Part shown: positions 23,260 to 33,875 of the stretch, one piece after another
Layout: each line of letters starts with the position of its first letter
Position numbering within the stretch: position 1 is the first letter of the stretch
DNA from: JANMJD01 sp963828405
GTDB lineage: Bacteria > Actinomycetota > Acidimicrobiia > Acidimicrobiales > Ilumatobacteraceae
DNA: 64,000 nt
Assembly: GCA_963828405.1 (NCBI GenBank)
Contig: CAWHEG010000031.1
Location: 1,240,001-1,304,000 of the forward strand
Direction of reading: 5' to 3'
The notes under the pieces: generated by a model
What the model was told of the DNA's origin: nothing
The model's database searches: none
Seen by the model: only the letters and a program-made list of their open reading frames with translations
Position numbers and translations under genes: made by a program

Positions 23260-24897
23260 ATGACCTCCCCCCGCGAACGCTGGCAGGCGGCCTTCGAGGC
23301 GTCGAAGCTCAGAACCGCCGACTACTCGACGATGTCGGGCATCCCCCTCGAGCCGGTGTACGGCCCCGACGACGGCGAGTTCCCCGGCGAGTACCCGTAC
23401 ACCCGCGGGCCGTATGCCTCGATGTACCGCTCCAAGCTGTGGACGATGCGGATGTTCGCCGGGTTCGGCACGGCCGAGGACACCAACTGGCGGTTCAAGG
23501 AGATCATCCGCTCGGGCGGCGACGGGCTGTCCACGGCGTTCGACATGCCCACCCTGATGGGGCTCGACTCCGACGACGAGATGGCCCTCGGCGAGGTCGG
23601 GCGGTGCGGGGTGGCCATCGACACGCTGGCCGACATGGAGGACCTCTACGCCGGCATCGACCTGGGCGCCATCACCACCTCGATGACGATCAACGGCCCG
23701 GCCGCGGTCGTCATGGCGATGTTCGTCGCCCAGGCCGAGAAGGCCGGCGTGCACCGCTCCCGACTCGGCGGCACGCTGCAGAACGACATCCTCAAGGAGT
23801 ACCAGGCGCAGAAGGAGTTCGTCTTCCCGCCCCGCGCCTCGATGCGCCTGGTGCGCGACACGATCGCCTTCACCGCCGCCGAGATGCCCAGGTGGCACTC
23901 GATCTCGATCTCCGGCTACCACATCCGCGAGGCCGGATCGACGGCGGTCGAGGAGCTCGCCTTCACCCTCGCCAACGGATTCGCCTACGTCGAGCTGGCG
24001 CTGGCCGCCGGACTGCCGATCGACTCGTTCGCCCCCCGGCTCAGCTTCTTCTTCAACGCCCACATCGACTTCTTCGAGGAGATCGCCAAGTACCGCGCCG
24101 CCCGGCGCATCTGGGCCCGCTGGATGCGGGAGCGCTACGGCGCCCGGCTCGAGCGGTCGATGCAGCTGCGCTTCCACACCCAGACCGCCGGCGTGTCGCT
24201 CACCGCCCAGCAGCCCGAGGTCAACATCGTGCGCACGGCCATCGAGGCGCTGGCCGGCGTGCTCGGGGGCACGCAGTCGCTGCACACCAACTCGATGGAC
24301 GAGGCGATCGCCCTGCCCACCGAGCAGGCGGCGCGGATCGCCCTGCGCACCCAGCAGGTGATCGCCTACGAGACGAACGTCGCCAACGTCGCCGACCCGC
24401 TCGGCGGCTCGTGGTTCGTCGAGTCGCTCACCGACGAGGTCGAGCGCCAGGCCGAGGAGATCTTCGCCCACCTCGACGGGCTGGGCAACGGCTCGATGCT
24501 CGACGGGGTGATCACCGGGCATCGAGGAGAACTGGTTCCAGGGACGCATCGCCGACTCGGCCTACGAGCTCGAGCGCAAGTTCAACCGCGGCGAGCGGAT
24601 CATCGTCGGCGTGAACCGCTTCACCGAGGGCAACGACGAGGAGGGGATCGACATCCTGCAGATCACCAACGAGGACGAGGCGCGCCAGCTCAAGCGCCTG
24701 CACGATGTCCAGGGCGGCGACGCAGCCGATCGGCCGTCGAGCTGACCCTGGGCCGGCTGGCCACCGCCGCCGCCGACCCCGAGGTCAACCTGATGCCGGC
24801 GCTGATCGAGGCCGTCGGCGCCTACGCCACCCTCGGCGAGGTCATGGGCACGATGGCCGGCGTGTTCGGCCGCCACGTCGAGGTGCCGACGATCTGA
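23260..24897 (+). CDS. Acyl-CoA mutase large subunit (methylmalonyl-CoA mutase family), two compensating frameshifts
   Basis: About 545 residues of the catalytic TIM-barrel subunit of a B12-dependent acyl-CoA mutase. YTRGPYASMYRSKLWTMRMF, FDMPTLMGLDSDDE, SISISGYHIREAG and GGTQSLHTNSMDEAIALPTE are family hallmarks; SMR keeps the CoA-contacting Arg. There is no B12-binding domain, so it needs a separate small subunit. One extra G in the GGG at 24517-24519 shifts the frame; the correct reading continues GIEENWFQGRIADSAYELER in the +2 frame until about 24715, where a missing base restores the first frame (AVELTLGRLATAAADPEVNL). Substrate (methylmalonyl, isobutyryl or other) is not assigned. Confidence 0.83.
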   Translation: MTSPRERWQAAFEASKLRTADYSTMSGIPLEPVYGPDDGEFPGEYPYTRGPYASMYRSKLWTMRMFAGFGTAEDTNWRFKEIIRSGGDGLSTAFDMPTLMGLDSDDEMALGEVGRCGVAIDTLADMEDLYAGIDLGAITTSMTINGPAAVVMAMFVAQAEKAGVHRSRLGGTLQNDILKEYQAQKEFVFPPRASMRLVRDTIAFTAAEMPRWHSISISGYHIREAGSTAVEELAFTLANGFAYVELALAAGLPIDSFAPRLSFFFNAHIDFFEEIAKYRAARRIWARWMRERYGARLERSMQLRFHTQTAGVSLTAQQPEVNIVRTAIEALAGVLGGTQSLHTNSMDEAIALPTEQAARIALRTQQVIAYETNVANVADPLGGSWFVESLTDEVERQAEEIFAHLDGLGNGSMLDGVITGHRGELVPGTHRRLGLRARAQVQPRRADHRRREPLHRGQRRGGDRHPADHQRGRGAPAQAPARCPGRRRSRSAVELTLGRLATAAADPEVNLMPALIEAVGAYATLGEVMGTMAGVFGRHVEVPTI

Positions 24898-24908
24898 GGC
24901 GACGCTGG

Positions 24909-24935
24909 GGCGTGGAGGGGCGTGGAGGGGCGCCG
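24909..24935. repeat. Period-10 tandem repeat
   Basis: GGGCGTGGAG is repeated with a perfect 10-base period (two full copies and a partial third), just after the mutase stop. The rest of the 173-base gap to the next gene shows nothing else clear. Confidence 0.5.
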
Positions 24936-25070
24936 GACACGGGCCGTACGGATCATCTCCATCGCCGCTGCGCAGTTGCCGGCCGCGGACGGCGTCCAGA
25001 CGAACGTGGAACGGCTAGCGTCGCTCGCGGCCAAAGGGGACAGCATCGGCTGTCGGCATGAGGTGATGCG

Positions 25071-27542
25071 GTGCCGCAAGGACGTGATTGGTCGAGAACG
25101 GGCAGGTTCGTCGCCGCGCTCGCCATGGCATCGTCCTGCCTCACCGTCGCCGTCGAACCGGCCCGGGCGACCATCCCGATCGTGTCGAATCCCACCCTTG
25201 TGGTGGTGCGCCAGCTGCGCACCAACCCGTTCCCCGGTGCGCTGACGACGCCGGTCGCCGACGCCGAGGGCCTGACCTACGACCCGGTCCGCAACTCCAT
25301 CTGGGTCAGCGACGACGCCCTCGGGCAGGTGGTCGAGATCGACTACGCCACGGGCGAGCTGCGCACGGTGATCTCGGCTGCCCAGTTCGCCGCCGTCCCC
25401 TCGTACGAGCCCGGTGGCCCGCTCGCCGGCCCCCATCGCATCGGCGACAACGAGGGTCTCGCCTACGACCCCGACAACGACGTGATGTACCTGCTGTCGG
25501 GACCGTGCTGCAGCGTCAACCCACACCTGCCGACGGCCTACCGCTTCCGTCGCAAGACGGCCACGGGGCCCGCTGCTCCCCGAGTCGTACCAGCCGATCA
25601 CCGACCCGGTCCACGATTTCAGCGGCGCCGACGTGTTCGACCAGGTGCTCTACGTCAGTGGCAGCAAGGCGTTGTACACCTACGACTACGAGGCGAATAG
25701 CGTGTCGGCCCCGGTGGCCGACCTGTCGTCGTTCCTGAGCGGGACGGTGACGGGCCTCGGGTTCTCGGCCGACGGCGATGACCTGTGGGTCACCAATACC
25801 AACGAGGGCCTCTACCGCCTGGCGGTGCCGGGCTTCAAGCCCGTGCCGAACTACGCCTGGGCGAGCCTGCGCACCTGGGGGATCCGCGACGGCCGGGCTG
25901 TGGAGGAGATCAACGACCAACTCGTCATCGTCGACGGATACGACGGCTACGGGTCGAGCAACGTCAATCGCCACGCCATCTACGTGCTCGAGTTCAGCGG
26001 CGGCTCGGCGCCGAAGGTGTCGTTCACCATGTCACCCTCCTCGGGCACGGCGCCCTTGAGCGTCGCCTTCGCCGACACGTCGACCCCGGCGCCGACAACC
26101 TGGTCGTGGAACTTCGGCGACGGTTCGTCGCCGTCGACCTCGCCGCGGCCGACCCATGTGTTCACCCGGGCCGGCACGTACACGGTCAAGCTGACCGCCT
26201 CGAACAACGCCGGCTCGTCCAGCGCCACCCGGCGGATCGTCGTCGATGCCCCTCCACCACCTCCGACGACGGCACCACCACCTCCGACGACGACGACCAG
26301 CCGCCACCGCCGACGACGACGCCGCCACCTCCCACGACACCACCCACGACGCCGCCAACGCCACCGCCACCCGGTGGCGGGGTGGGGTCCGCATTCATCG
26401 GTGTCACCCCGGCACGCATCATGGACACCCGCAACGCGCCGACGATCGACCACCTGGGCGAAGGTCTCGGCCCGCTCGCCGCGGGTGGGCGGGTGAGCCT
26501 GGCGGTCCTCGGCCGGGCGGGCCTGCCGGACTCGGGCGTCGGTGCCGTCGCCCTGAACGTCACCGCGGTCGGCGCCACGACCGACACCTACCTCACCGTG
26601 TGGCCCCTCGGAGCGCCCCGGCCGATCGCTTCGAACCTCAACGACGGGGCCGCCGAGACCGTACCCAACATGGTCGTCGTGCCCGTCGGGGCCGGTGGTG
26701 GGATCGAGGTGTACAACGACCGCGGCAGCGTCGACGTGCTCGTCGACGTGCTCGGCTGGTTCCCGACCGGAGCAGGGTTCACCGGGCTCACCCCGGCGCG
26801 CCTGTTCGACACCCGCAACGCGCCCACCGTCGACGGTCAGCAGTCGGGTGGTGGGCCCCTCGGCGCCGCGGCCAGAACGTCCATCCGGGTGTCGGGTCGG
26901 GGGGGAGTGCCGACGACGGGCGTCGGATCGGTCGCCCTCAACGTCACCGCGGTCGGCTCGACCGGAGACTCCTACCTCACGGTGTGGCCGGGTGGCGGCG
27001 AGCGGCCGGTGGCGTCGAACGCCAACGTCGACCGTGGGCGGACGGTCGCCAACATGGTGATCGTGCCCCTCGGCGCCGACGGCACCGTGCAGGCCTACAA
27101 CGACGCCGGACGCGTCGATGTGGTCATCGACGTCCTGGGCTGGTTCGCACCGGGAGGCGTGTTCACACCGCTGCCCGGAACGCGCCTGATGGACACCCGC
27201 GACGCGCCGACCGCCGACGGGCTGTTCCGCAACTCCGGGCCGGTCCCCGCCCACGCCCCGCTCGAGCTCCAGGTGACCGGGCGGGGGTCGATCCCGTCGT
27301 CCGGCGTCGGTGCCGTCGTCCTCAACGTCACCGCGGTGGGGCCGACGGCGGCGTCGTTCGTCACGGTGTGGCCCACCGGGCTCGCCGTGCCGACGGCATC
27401 GAACCTGAACCTGACCAGCGGCCGGACGACGCCGAACATGGTGATCGTCCAGGTCGGGGCCGGCGGTCGTGTCTCGTTGCTCGACGACGCCGGTTCGGTG
27501 GACCTGGTCGTCGACGTGCTCGGCTGGTTCCCGACCGGCTGA
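25071..27542 (+). CDS. Secreted beta-propeller/PKD protein with C-terminal LNVTA repeats, copy 1 (two frameshifts)
   Basis: Three frames join to about 823 residues. A GTG start gives a signal peptide (FVAALAMASSCLTVAVEPAR). Next come a phytase/SdiA-regulated-like beta-propeller (EGLTYDPVRNSIWVSDD; NEGLAYDPDNDVMYLLSGPC; VIVDGYDGYGSSNVNRHAIY), one PKD domain (WSWNFGDGSS), a Pro/Thr linker and three repeats of about 125 residues, each with MDTRNAP-like start, ALNVTAVG, MVVVPVGAGG and a VDVLGWFP end. Frame changes lie at about 25565-25572 (one extra base) and in the ACG/CCG-rich linker at about 26298-26310 (one missing). First of three tandem paralogues. Extracellular; ligand or enzyme activity unknown. 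Confidence 0.78.
26262..26385. repeat. ACG/CCG/CCA low-complexity tract encoding Pro/Thr linker
   Basis: Dense triplet repeats (CCACCACCTCC, ACGACGACGACC, CCGCCACCGCCGACG) encode the Pro/Thr linker between the PKD domain and the repeats. The second frame change of this gene lies inside the tract, the kind of sequence prone to slippage in the cell or in sequencing. Confidence 0.6.
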
Positions 27543-27565
27543 GTCCGATGGTGCTCCACGCGTGA

Positions 27566-27581
27566 GGTCCGCTCACGGACC
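27566..27581. terminator. Possible weak terminator hairpin
   Basis: GGTCCG and CGGACC flank a 4-base loop, 24 bases after the stop at 27542. There is no T-run, so termination is only a possibility. Confidence 0.25.
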
Positions 27582-27717
27582 GTCATGATCCGTTCGATCC
27601 ATACACGACCAACGGCCGATGAATGCCGGGCGGGTGCCGAGGATAGGGGCACTCGGCAGGGTACTCTCCGGACAGCCCGACTGGTGGCGATGATGTTCCT
27701 CTGAGTGATGGTGGATC

Positions 27718-30628
27718 ATGACACGACGGTCCGTTCTGGCGGTGGCGCTCATCGTCACGTCGGTTGTAGGAGTACTCCCCGACGAGGTCGGCGCAGTCGG
27801 GCCGGCAGGTCCGCCGCTGTACCCCTTCCCGACGATCGAGCTGCAGCGCAAGATCATCGGCAACCCCTTCGGGGGTACCGTCAACAGTCGCCCAGGGGAC
27901 ATCGAGGGCCTGGCCTACGACCCGGTGACCAACTCGATGTGGCTCGCCGACGACTCCAAGGACGCCGTCCACGAGATCGACTTCACCACGGGGGCGTGGA
28001 GGCGCACGCTCGGCCGTCCCGTGCTCGAGGCGGTGCCCGAGTTCGTCCCCGGAGGACCGCCCGGGCCGGCGCTTGCCGGACCGGTGCACGCCGCGGACTA
28101 TCAGGCGATGGCCTTCGACGACCGCAACGACTCGGACAAGTCCAACGACCTGCTGTACCTCGTCGGCGGCCCGGGGGGCCAGGGAACCCAGCACCTGCCG
28201 GCGGTCTTCCGCTTCGTGCGCGACGGGACCGACGGGTTCGTGCCGGAGACCTTCCGGCCGCTGTCGAACCCATTGCAGAACGACTTCTCGAGCGCCGGGG
28301 CCGCCGCCGGCAAGCTGTACTTCGGCTACGGCAGGCAGCTCATCCGCTACGACTTCGAGACCGGCACGCAGACCCTGCTACCGGCGCAGTTGGCCACGGA
28401 CGGCCGGTTCACCGGCATCGGGTTCTCGCAGGACGGCCTGCAGTTCTGGGCGACGACCTCCAACCAGACCCTGCACCGCTTCGCCTGGAACCCCGTGCTC
28501 GAGGAAGGGACCGCCGAGCCCGAGCACGACATCAAGCTGACGACCCTCGGGCTCATCGAGAGCAGCGCTCTCGAGATCGTCGGTGCCCAGGTGGTCATCG
28601 CCGACGGCTACGACTCCTACGCCGTCAACGACCCGGACAGATTCGCTCTGCGGGTCTACGACGTCGGCCAATCGGCGCCGACCGCGGCCTTCACGTCGAC
28701 GCCGGCCGGCGGCGGGGGCGCGCCGTTCACTGCGGCACTACAGGACACGACGACCAACCGCCCGACCCAGCTCACCTGGGACTTCGGCGACGGCAGCCCG
28801 ACGGAGTCGGTGACGATCCCGTCGGGGATCGCGGTCACCTACCCGACACCGGTGATCCACCACACGTTCGGCGCGCCCGGCACCTACACCGTGGCCCTCA
28901 CGGCGACCAACCCCAACGGCTCGTCGACGACGAGCAGCACCGTCACGGTGACCGCGGCACCGTCGGCCGGGTTCACGGCCACGCCGGTGACCGGTGTCGC
29001 TCCGCTGACGGTCAGCGTGCACGACCAGTCGACCCCGGCCGCGTCGATCACCGACCGGGTGTGGAACTTCGGGGACGGCTCGGCGGTCGGGGCGGGTGTC
29101 GACGCGACCCACACCTACCCTGGCCCCGGGGTGTTCACGATCAGCCTCGAGGTGACCAACCCCCAGGGCAGCAGTCTGGCCACCCGCACGGTCACGGTCA
29201 GCGGGCCCCCGTCGGCGTCGTTCACCACCGATCACGTCACGGGCGACGCGCCGCTCGACGTGAGCTTCGCCGACTCCTCGACGGGTGTGCCCGAACCGAC
29301 CTCGTGGACCTGGGACTTCGGTGACGGCACACCCGTGTCGACCGAACGCGACACCACCCACCGGTACGCCCAACCCGGTCGCTACGTCGCCACGCCTCAC
29401 CGTCTCCAACGGTGTGGGCACGACCACCGCGTCGACGACGATCACGGTCAGCGGATCGTTCGAGGGGATCGCGCCGATCCGACTGATGGACACCCGGATC
29501 GGCTCGACGACCATCGACGGGCTCTACCAGGGCGAGGGTCGGCTCGGCGCCGGGTTGTCGCGCTCGGTGCGGGTCGTCGGGCGGGGCGGCGTTCCCGAGA
29601 CCGGCGTCGGGTCGGTGGCGCTCAACGTGACGGCCGTCGAACCGACGTCGATGTCGTACCTGACGGTGTGGCCGCAGGGCAAGCCTCGGCCGAACGCCTC
29701 GAACCTGAACTACGTCGCCGGCAAGACGATCGCCAACATGGTCATCGTGCCCGTGGGGGTCGGCGGCAACGTCAGCCTGTTCAACGAGGCCGGCACCACC
29801 GACGTGCTCGTCGACCTGCTCGGCTGGTTCCCGTCGGGACCGGTGTTCACCGGCCTCACCCCGGCCCGGCTGATGGACACCCGCAACTCGGCGACCGTCG
29901 ACGGACGTTTCCAGAACACCGGCAAGGTCGGACCGAAGTCGTTCAAGGAGTTGCAGGTCCTCGGGCGCGGCGGCATCCCGGCCAGCGCCGCCGCGGTCGG
30001 CTCGCTGGTCCTCAACGTGACGGCGACCGAGACCACGGATTCGTCGTACCTCACCGTGTGGCCGAAGGGGTTCACCCAGCCGAACGCCTCGAACCTGAAC
30101 TGGGCTGCCGGCGAAACGGTCCCGAACATGGTGATCGTGCCGGTCCCCAGCGACGGGCTCCTGGCCTTCTACAACTCGGCCGGCATGGCCCACCTGGTCG
30201 TCGACGTACTCGGCTGGTTCCCCAAGGGGCCGGCGTTCACAGGGCTCCCCCCCGCCCGCCTGATGGACACCCGGCCCGACGTGCAGACGATCGACGGCGA
30301 GTTCCGCTCGCAGGGTCCCCTGGGACCGGGCGAGACGCGCATCCTGAAGGTCGCCGGCCGCAAGGGGAGCGGTGTGCCGGGTGACGTCGTCGGCTCGATC
30401 GCCCTCAACGTGACGGTCGTCAACCCGACGGGCACCTCGTACCTGACCGTGTTCCCCACGGGCACGGCCCGACCGAATGCCTCGAACCTGAACTTCGGCA
30501 AGGATCAGACGATCGCCAACGTGGTCGTCGCCCGCCTCGGCCCGCACGGCGAGGTCTCGATCTTCAACGAGTCGGGTTCGACCGACGTGATCGTCGACGT
30601 GCTCGGCTGGTTCGCTCCACCCGTGTGA
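27718..30628 (+). CDS. Secreted beta-propeller/3xPKD protein with C-terminal LNVTA repeats, copy 2 (one frameshift)
   Basis: About 969 residues once one extra C at 29395-29396 is removed. Order: signal peptide (SVLAVALIVTSVVGVLPDEV), beta-propeller (about 28-320; EGLAYDPVTNSMWLADDS), three PKD domains (about 320-580; LTWDFGDGSP, WNFGDGSAV, WTWDFGDGTP), then three repeats (581-969) starting RLMDTRIGS, RLMDTRNSA and RLMDTRPDV and each ending in LVDLLGWFP or VDVLGWF. The frame change falls near the end of PKD 3: CATPHRL should read ATLTVSNGVG. Intact flanks argue for a sequence error. Same operon-like direction as copies 1 and 3 but separated by about 175-225 bases. Confidence 0.82.
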
Positions 30629-30709
30629 GTGTGACCCTCGATGGGAGCTTGATCGACGGTACCGCACCGCGGGACCGACTAACCACGTCGCGTGTTTGAG
30701 CTTCACTTT

Positions 30710-30725
30710 CCGGGAGATTTCCCGG
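30710..30725. other. Inverted repeat between paralogues 2 and 3
   Basis: CCGGGA and TCCCGG flank a 4-base loop in an unusually AT-rich 226-base gap (30629-30854). It may be a weak terminator of copy 2 or an operator for copy 3; no T-run follows. A TACTCT at about 30781 is a candidate -10 for copy 3. No small gene is convincing in the gap. Confidence 0.3.
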
Positions 30726-30854
30726 GTACCATATGGCCCAATCGGTGTCGTTTAGCCAGGTTTCGGGCAGATCCATGGGTACTCTCGGACCCAGGATCAG
30801 CCGGGTTTGGCGGCCCACACAATGGATCACCCCCTCCCAATCGAAGGCGGAATA

Positions 30855-33803
30855 ATGCGACAGTTCTGGAAGCGATCAGTGGCGTTCGCCGTGCTCAGCA
30901 CGTCGATCGTCGTCGGCGCGGGTGGCGTCGGGGTCGAATCGGCCGACGCCGCCGTGCCACCGACGTTCTCGTACCCCGTGTTCGAGTTGGCCGGCAAGAT
31001 CCAGACCACACCGTTCCTGAACACGAACCCACCACAGACGCCCGGCGATTTCGAGGGCCTCGCCTACGACCCCGACCGTCAGTCGATGTGGCTGTCGGAC
31101 GACTCGAAGTTCCAGCTGTACGAGGTCGAGTTCGTGCCCGGGGCGTTGGCCACCGGACGGCACCGCAAGACGATCAGCCGCAATCAGCTCGCCGCGGCCC
31201 GGCCGTTCGGCGACCCCAACGGCCCGGTGGCCGGCATCAACCGGGCCGCCGACCTCGAGGCCCTCGCCTTCGATCCGATCAACGACACGCTCTACTCCTT
31301 CGCCGGGTCGTGTTGTCCGGCTGCCATCCACCAGTCCGCGGTGTTCCGCCTTGTGCGGAGCAATCCAGGCAACCCGACGAGCTCGCTGGTCGTCGCCGAC
31401 TATCAGCCCATCAACGCGGCGCTCGACGACTTCAGCGGCGTTGGCATCACGGCCATCGGCGGCGTCCCGCAGATCTGGGCGGCCACCGGCAAGGAGCTCT
31501 ATCCCTACGACTACGCCAGCAACACGTTCGGCGTGCCGGTGTCGCTGACCTCGCAGCTCAACGGGCTCGGCGACATCAACGGCGTCAGCTTCTCCGACGA
31601 CTACACGCAGTTGTGGGTGACGACGAGCAGCGAGCGCATCATCAGGCTGAACTGGCCCGGTAACCCGTACGCCACCGCGCCGACGATCACCCCCGGGCAC
31701 ATCGTCGACCCGCGGATCCTCGGCATCCCCGACACCCGGGCGATCGAGGTGGTCGGCTCGCAGGTCGTCGTCGGCGACGGGTACGACTTCTACCCCAGCC
31801 ACGGCACCTACGAGTTCGCCCTCCACGTGTTCAACATCACCAACCAGGTGCCGCTGGCCTCGTTCACCGCGGCGCCCACCACGCTCGGCGCCGGCGGCGT
31901 GGTGACGTTCCAGAACACCTCGACGCGCCGGCCGACCTCGCTCACCTGGAACTTCGGCGACGGCAGCCCGCCGGTCACGGTGCCGGTCCCCGACGTCGCC
32001 CCGGCCGGCACGGTGTTGCCGGTGCCCTACCTGACGCCGGTGCAGCAGCACCAGTACACGACCCAGGGCACCTACACCGCCACACTCGTGGCGACCAACG
32101 CCAACGGACCGTCGGCGGTCGCCTCGCAGACGATCACCGTCACCACCGCACCGGCGGCCAACTTCACGATGACCCCGTCGTCGGGTGCGGCACCGCTGCT
32201 CGTCCAGTTCAACGACGCCTCCTCGGGCAGCCCGGCCACCGGGTGGTCGTGGGACTTCGGTGACGGCAGCCCGACCACGACGGCCCAGAACCCGTCGCAC
32301 ACCTACGGCGCCCCCGGTACCTACACGGTCGCCTTCACCGCCTCGAACGACAACGGGGCGAGCACCGTGACCCAGCAACTCGTCGTCGAGGGACCGCCGA
32401 CGGCGGACTTCACGATGGACGTCACCAACGGGGTGGCCCCGCTGACCGTGATCTTCTCCGACCTGTCGACGGGCACGCCGTTCATCACCGCTTGGAAGTG
32501 GGAGTTCGGCGACGGTGGGACGTCGTTCGAGGGTGACACCTCGCACACCTACGAAAAGGGTGGGCAGTTCACGGTCAAGCTGACCGTCACCAACGCACGT
32601 GGCACGAGCGTCAAGACATCGACGGTCACCGTCCTCGGCTCGAAGTTCGTCGGGATCAACCCCGCCCGTCTGATGGACACGCGCAACGCGCCCACCGTCG
32701 ACGGCCTGTTCCGCGCCGAGGGCCCGATCGGCGCCGGTGGCATCCGCTCGCTGCGGGTGGTCGGCCGGGGCACTTCGGTCCCAGCCGACGGTATCGGGGC
32801 AGTCGCCCTCAACGTCACGGCGATCGGCCCGAGCGCGTCGTCGTACGTGACCGTCTGGCCGACTGGTGCGACCCGTCCGAACGCCTCGAACCTCAACTTC
32901 ACCGCCGGCCAGACCATCCCCAACATGGTCATCGTCTCCGTCGGCGCCGGCGGCCAGATCGACCTGTTCAACGAGTCGGGCAACGTCGACATCGCCGTCG
33001 ACATCCTCGGGTTCTTCCCCGTGGGCCCGGCGTTCAACGGGATCACGCCGGAGCGCTTCATGGACACCCGCACCGGTGGTCGGACCATCGACAGCCAGTT
33101 CCAGGCGTCGGGCCCGCTGGCCGCCGCCACGACGAACCTGAAGATCACCGGCCGGGGCAGTGTTCCGGCGAGTGGCGTCGGCTCGGTCGCCCTCAACGTC
33201 ACCGTGACCAATCCGACGGCCGAGTCGTACCTCACGGTCTGGCCGAAGGGGCAGGACCGGCCGAACGCCTCGAGCCTCAACTACACGGCCTCGACGACGA
33301 TCCCCAACATGGTGATCGTGCCGGTGTCGAGCAGCGGCGAGATCTCGCTGTTCAACGCCGCCGGTTCGACCGACGTGATCGTCGATGTGCTCGGCTGGTT
33401 CCCGGCGGGCGCCACGGCGTCGTTCAAGGGCCTGACCCCGGCGCGCATGCTCGACAACCGGGCGGGCGGCGCGACGGTCGACACGCTCTACCAGGGCGGA
33501 GGAGCGCTGGGCGCCGGCCAGGAGACGACGTTCAAGATCCTCACGCGGGGTGGGGTGCCGGCCTCCGGTATCGGCTCCGTCGCCCTCAACGTCACGGTCA
33601 CGGGTCCCTCGGCCGAGTCGTACCTGACGGTGTGGCCGGCTGGAACGCCCCGCCCGGAGGCGTCGAACCTCAACTTCACGCCGGGCACGACGATCCCCAA
33701 CATGGTGGTCGTTCCGGTCGGTCCGAAGGGTGAGATCGGGTTGTTCAACGCCGCCGGGAGCACCAACATCATCGTCGACGTGCTGGGCTACTTCCCCGGC
33801 TGA
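30855..33803 (+). CDS. Secreted beta-propeller/3xPKD protein with C-terminal LNVTA repeats, copy 3 (intact)
   Basis: 982 residues in one frame, the intact reference for the family. MRQFWKRSVAFAVLSTSIVV begins a signal peptide cut near ADAA (about 33). The beta-propeller (about 35-330) has EGLAYDPDRQSMWLSDDS, CCPAAIHQSAVFRLV and VVGDGYDFYPSHGTYEFALH. Three PKD domains follow (LTWNFGDGSP, WSWDFGDGSP, WKWEFGDGGT). Three repeats end it: RLMDTRNAP, RFMDTRTGG and RMLDNRAGG, with LNVTAIG/LNVTVTN cores and VDILGFFP, VDVLGWFP and VDVLGYFPG ends. A GAAGGCGGA lies upstream of ATG 30855; the longer start at 30807 would disrupt the signal. Function unknown; probably cell-surface. Confidence 0.86.
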   Translation: MRQFWKRSVAFAVLSTSIVVGAGGVGVESADAAVPPTFSYPVFELAGKIQTTPFLNTNPPQTPGDFEGLAYDPDRQSMWLSDDSKFQLYEVEFVPGALATGRHRKTISRNQLAAARPFGDPNGPVAGINRAADLEALAFDPINDTLYSFAGSCCPAAIHQSAVFRLVRSNPGNPTSSLVVADYQPINAALDDFSGVGITAIGGVPQIWAATGKELYPYDYASNTFGVPVSLTSQLNGLGDINGVSFSDDYTQLWVTTSSERIIRLNWPGNPYATAPTITPGHIVDPRILGIPDTRAIEVVGSQVVVGDGYDFYPSHGTYEFALHVFNITNQVPLASFTAAPTTLGAGGVVTFQNTSTRRPTSLTWNFGDGSPPVTVPVPDVAPAGTVLPVPYLTPVQQHQYTTQGTYTATLVATNANGPSAVASQTITVTTAPAANFTMTPSSGAAPLLVQFNDASSGSPATGWSWDFGDGSPTTTAQNPSHTYGAPGTYTVAFTASNDNGASTVTQQLVVEGPPTADFTMDVTNGVAPLTVIFSDLSTGTPFITAWKWEFGDGGTSFEGDTSHTYEKGGQFTVKLTVTNARGTSVKTSTVTVLGSKFVGINPARLMDTRNAPTVDGLFRAEGPIGAGGIRSLRVVGRGTSVPADGIGAVALNVTAIGPSASSYVTVWPTGATRPNASNLNFTAGQTIPNMVIVSVGAGGQIDLFNESGNVDIAVDILGFFPVGPAFNGITPERFMDTRTGGRTIDSQFQASGPLAAATTNLKITGRGSVPASGVGSVALNVTVTNPTAESYLTVWPKGQDRPNASSLNYTASTTIPNMVIVPVSSSGEISLFNAAGSTDVIVDVLGWFPAGATASFKGLTPARMLDNRAGGATVDTLYQGGGALGAGQETTFKILTRGGVPASGIGSVALNVTVTGPSAESYLTVWPAGTPRPEASNLNFTPGTTIPNMVVVPVGPKGEIGLFNAAGSTNIIVDVLGYFPG

Positions 33804-33820
33804 TCGTCGTCCTCCCGTTC

Positions 33821-33861
33821 GCCGGCCGCCACCCCCGGGGTGGCGGCCGGCGGGCCGTTTT
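33821..33861. terminator. Bidirectional intrinsic terminator
   Basis: A perfect 14-base stem (GCCGGCCGCCACCC at 33821-33834, complement at 33838-33851) with a 3-base loop, followed by TTTT at 33858-33861, sits in the 72-base gap between the convergent copy-3 gene and holB. It can serve the plus-strand gene and possibly both. Confidence 0.72.
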
Positions 33862-33875
33862 CGGCGCAGTCGGGT

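Noticed and set aside
24517..24720. Programmed ribosomal frameshifting in the mutase
   Set aside because: No slippery heptamer or downstream structure stands out, and the second, opposite shift at about 24715 would need a second programmed site; paired sequence errors explain it better.
30564..30830. Minus-strand 88-residue frame in the gap between propeller copies 2 and 3
   Set aside because: It overlaps the end of copy 2, has no SD and no similarity; the gap is better read as regulatory.
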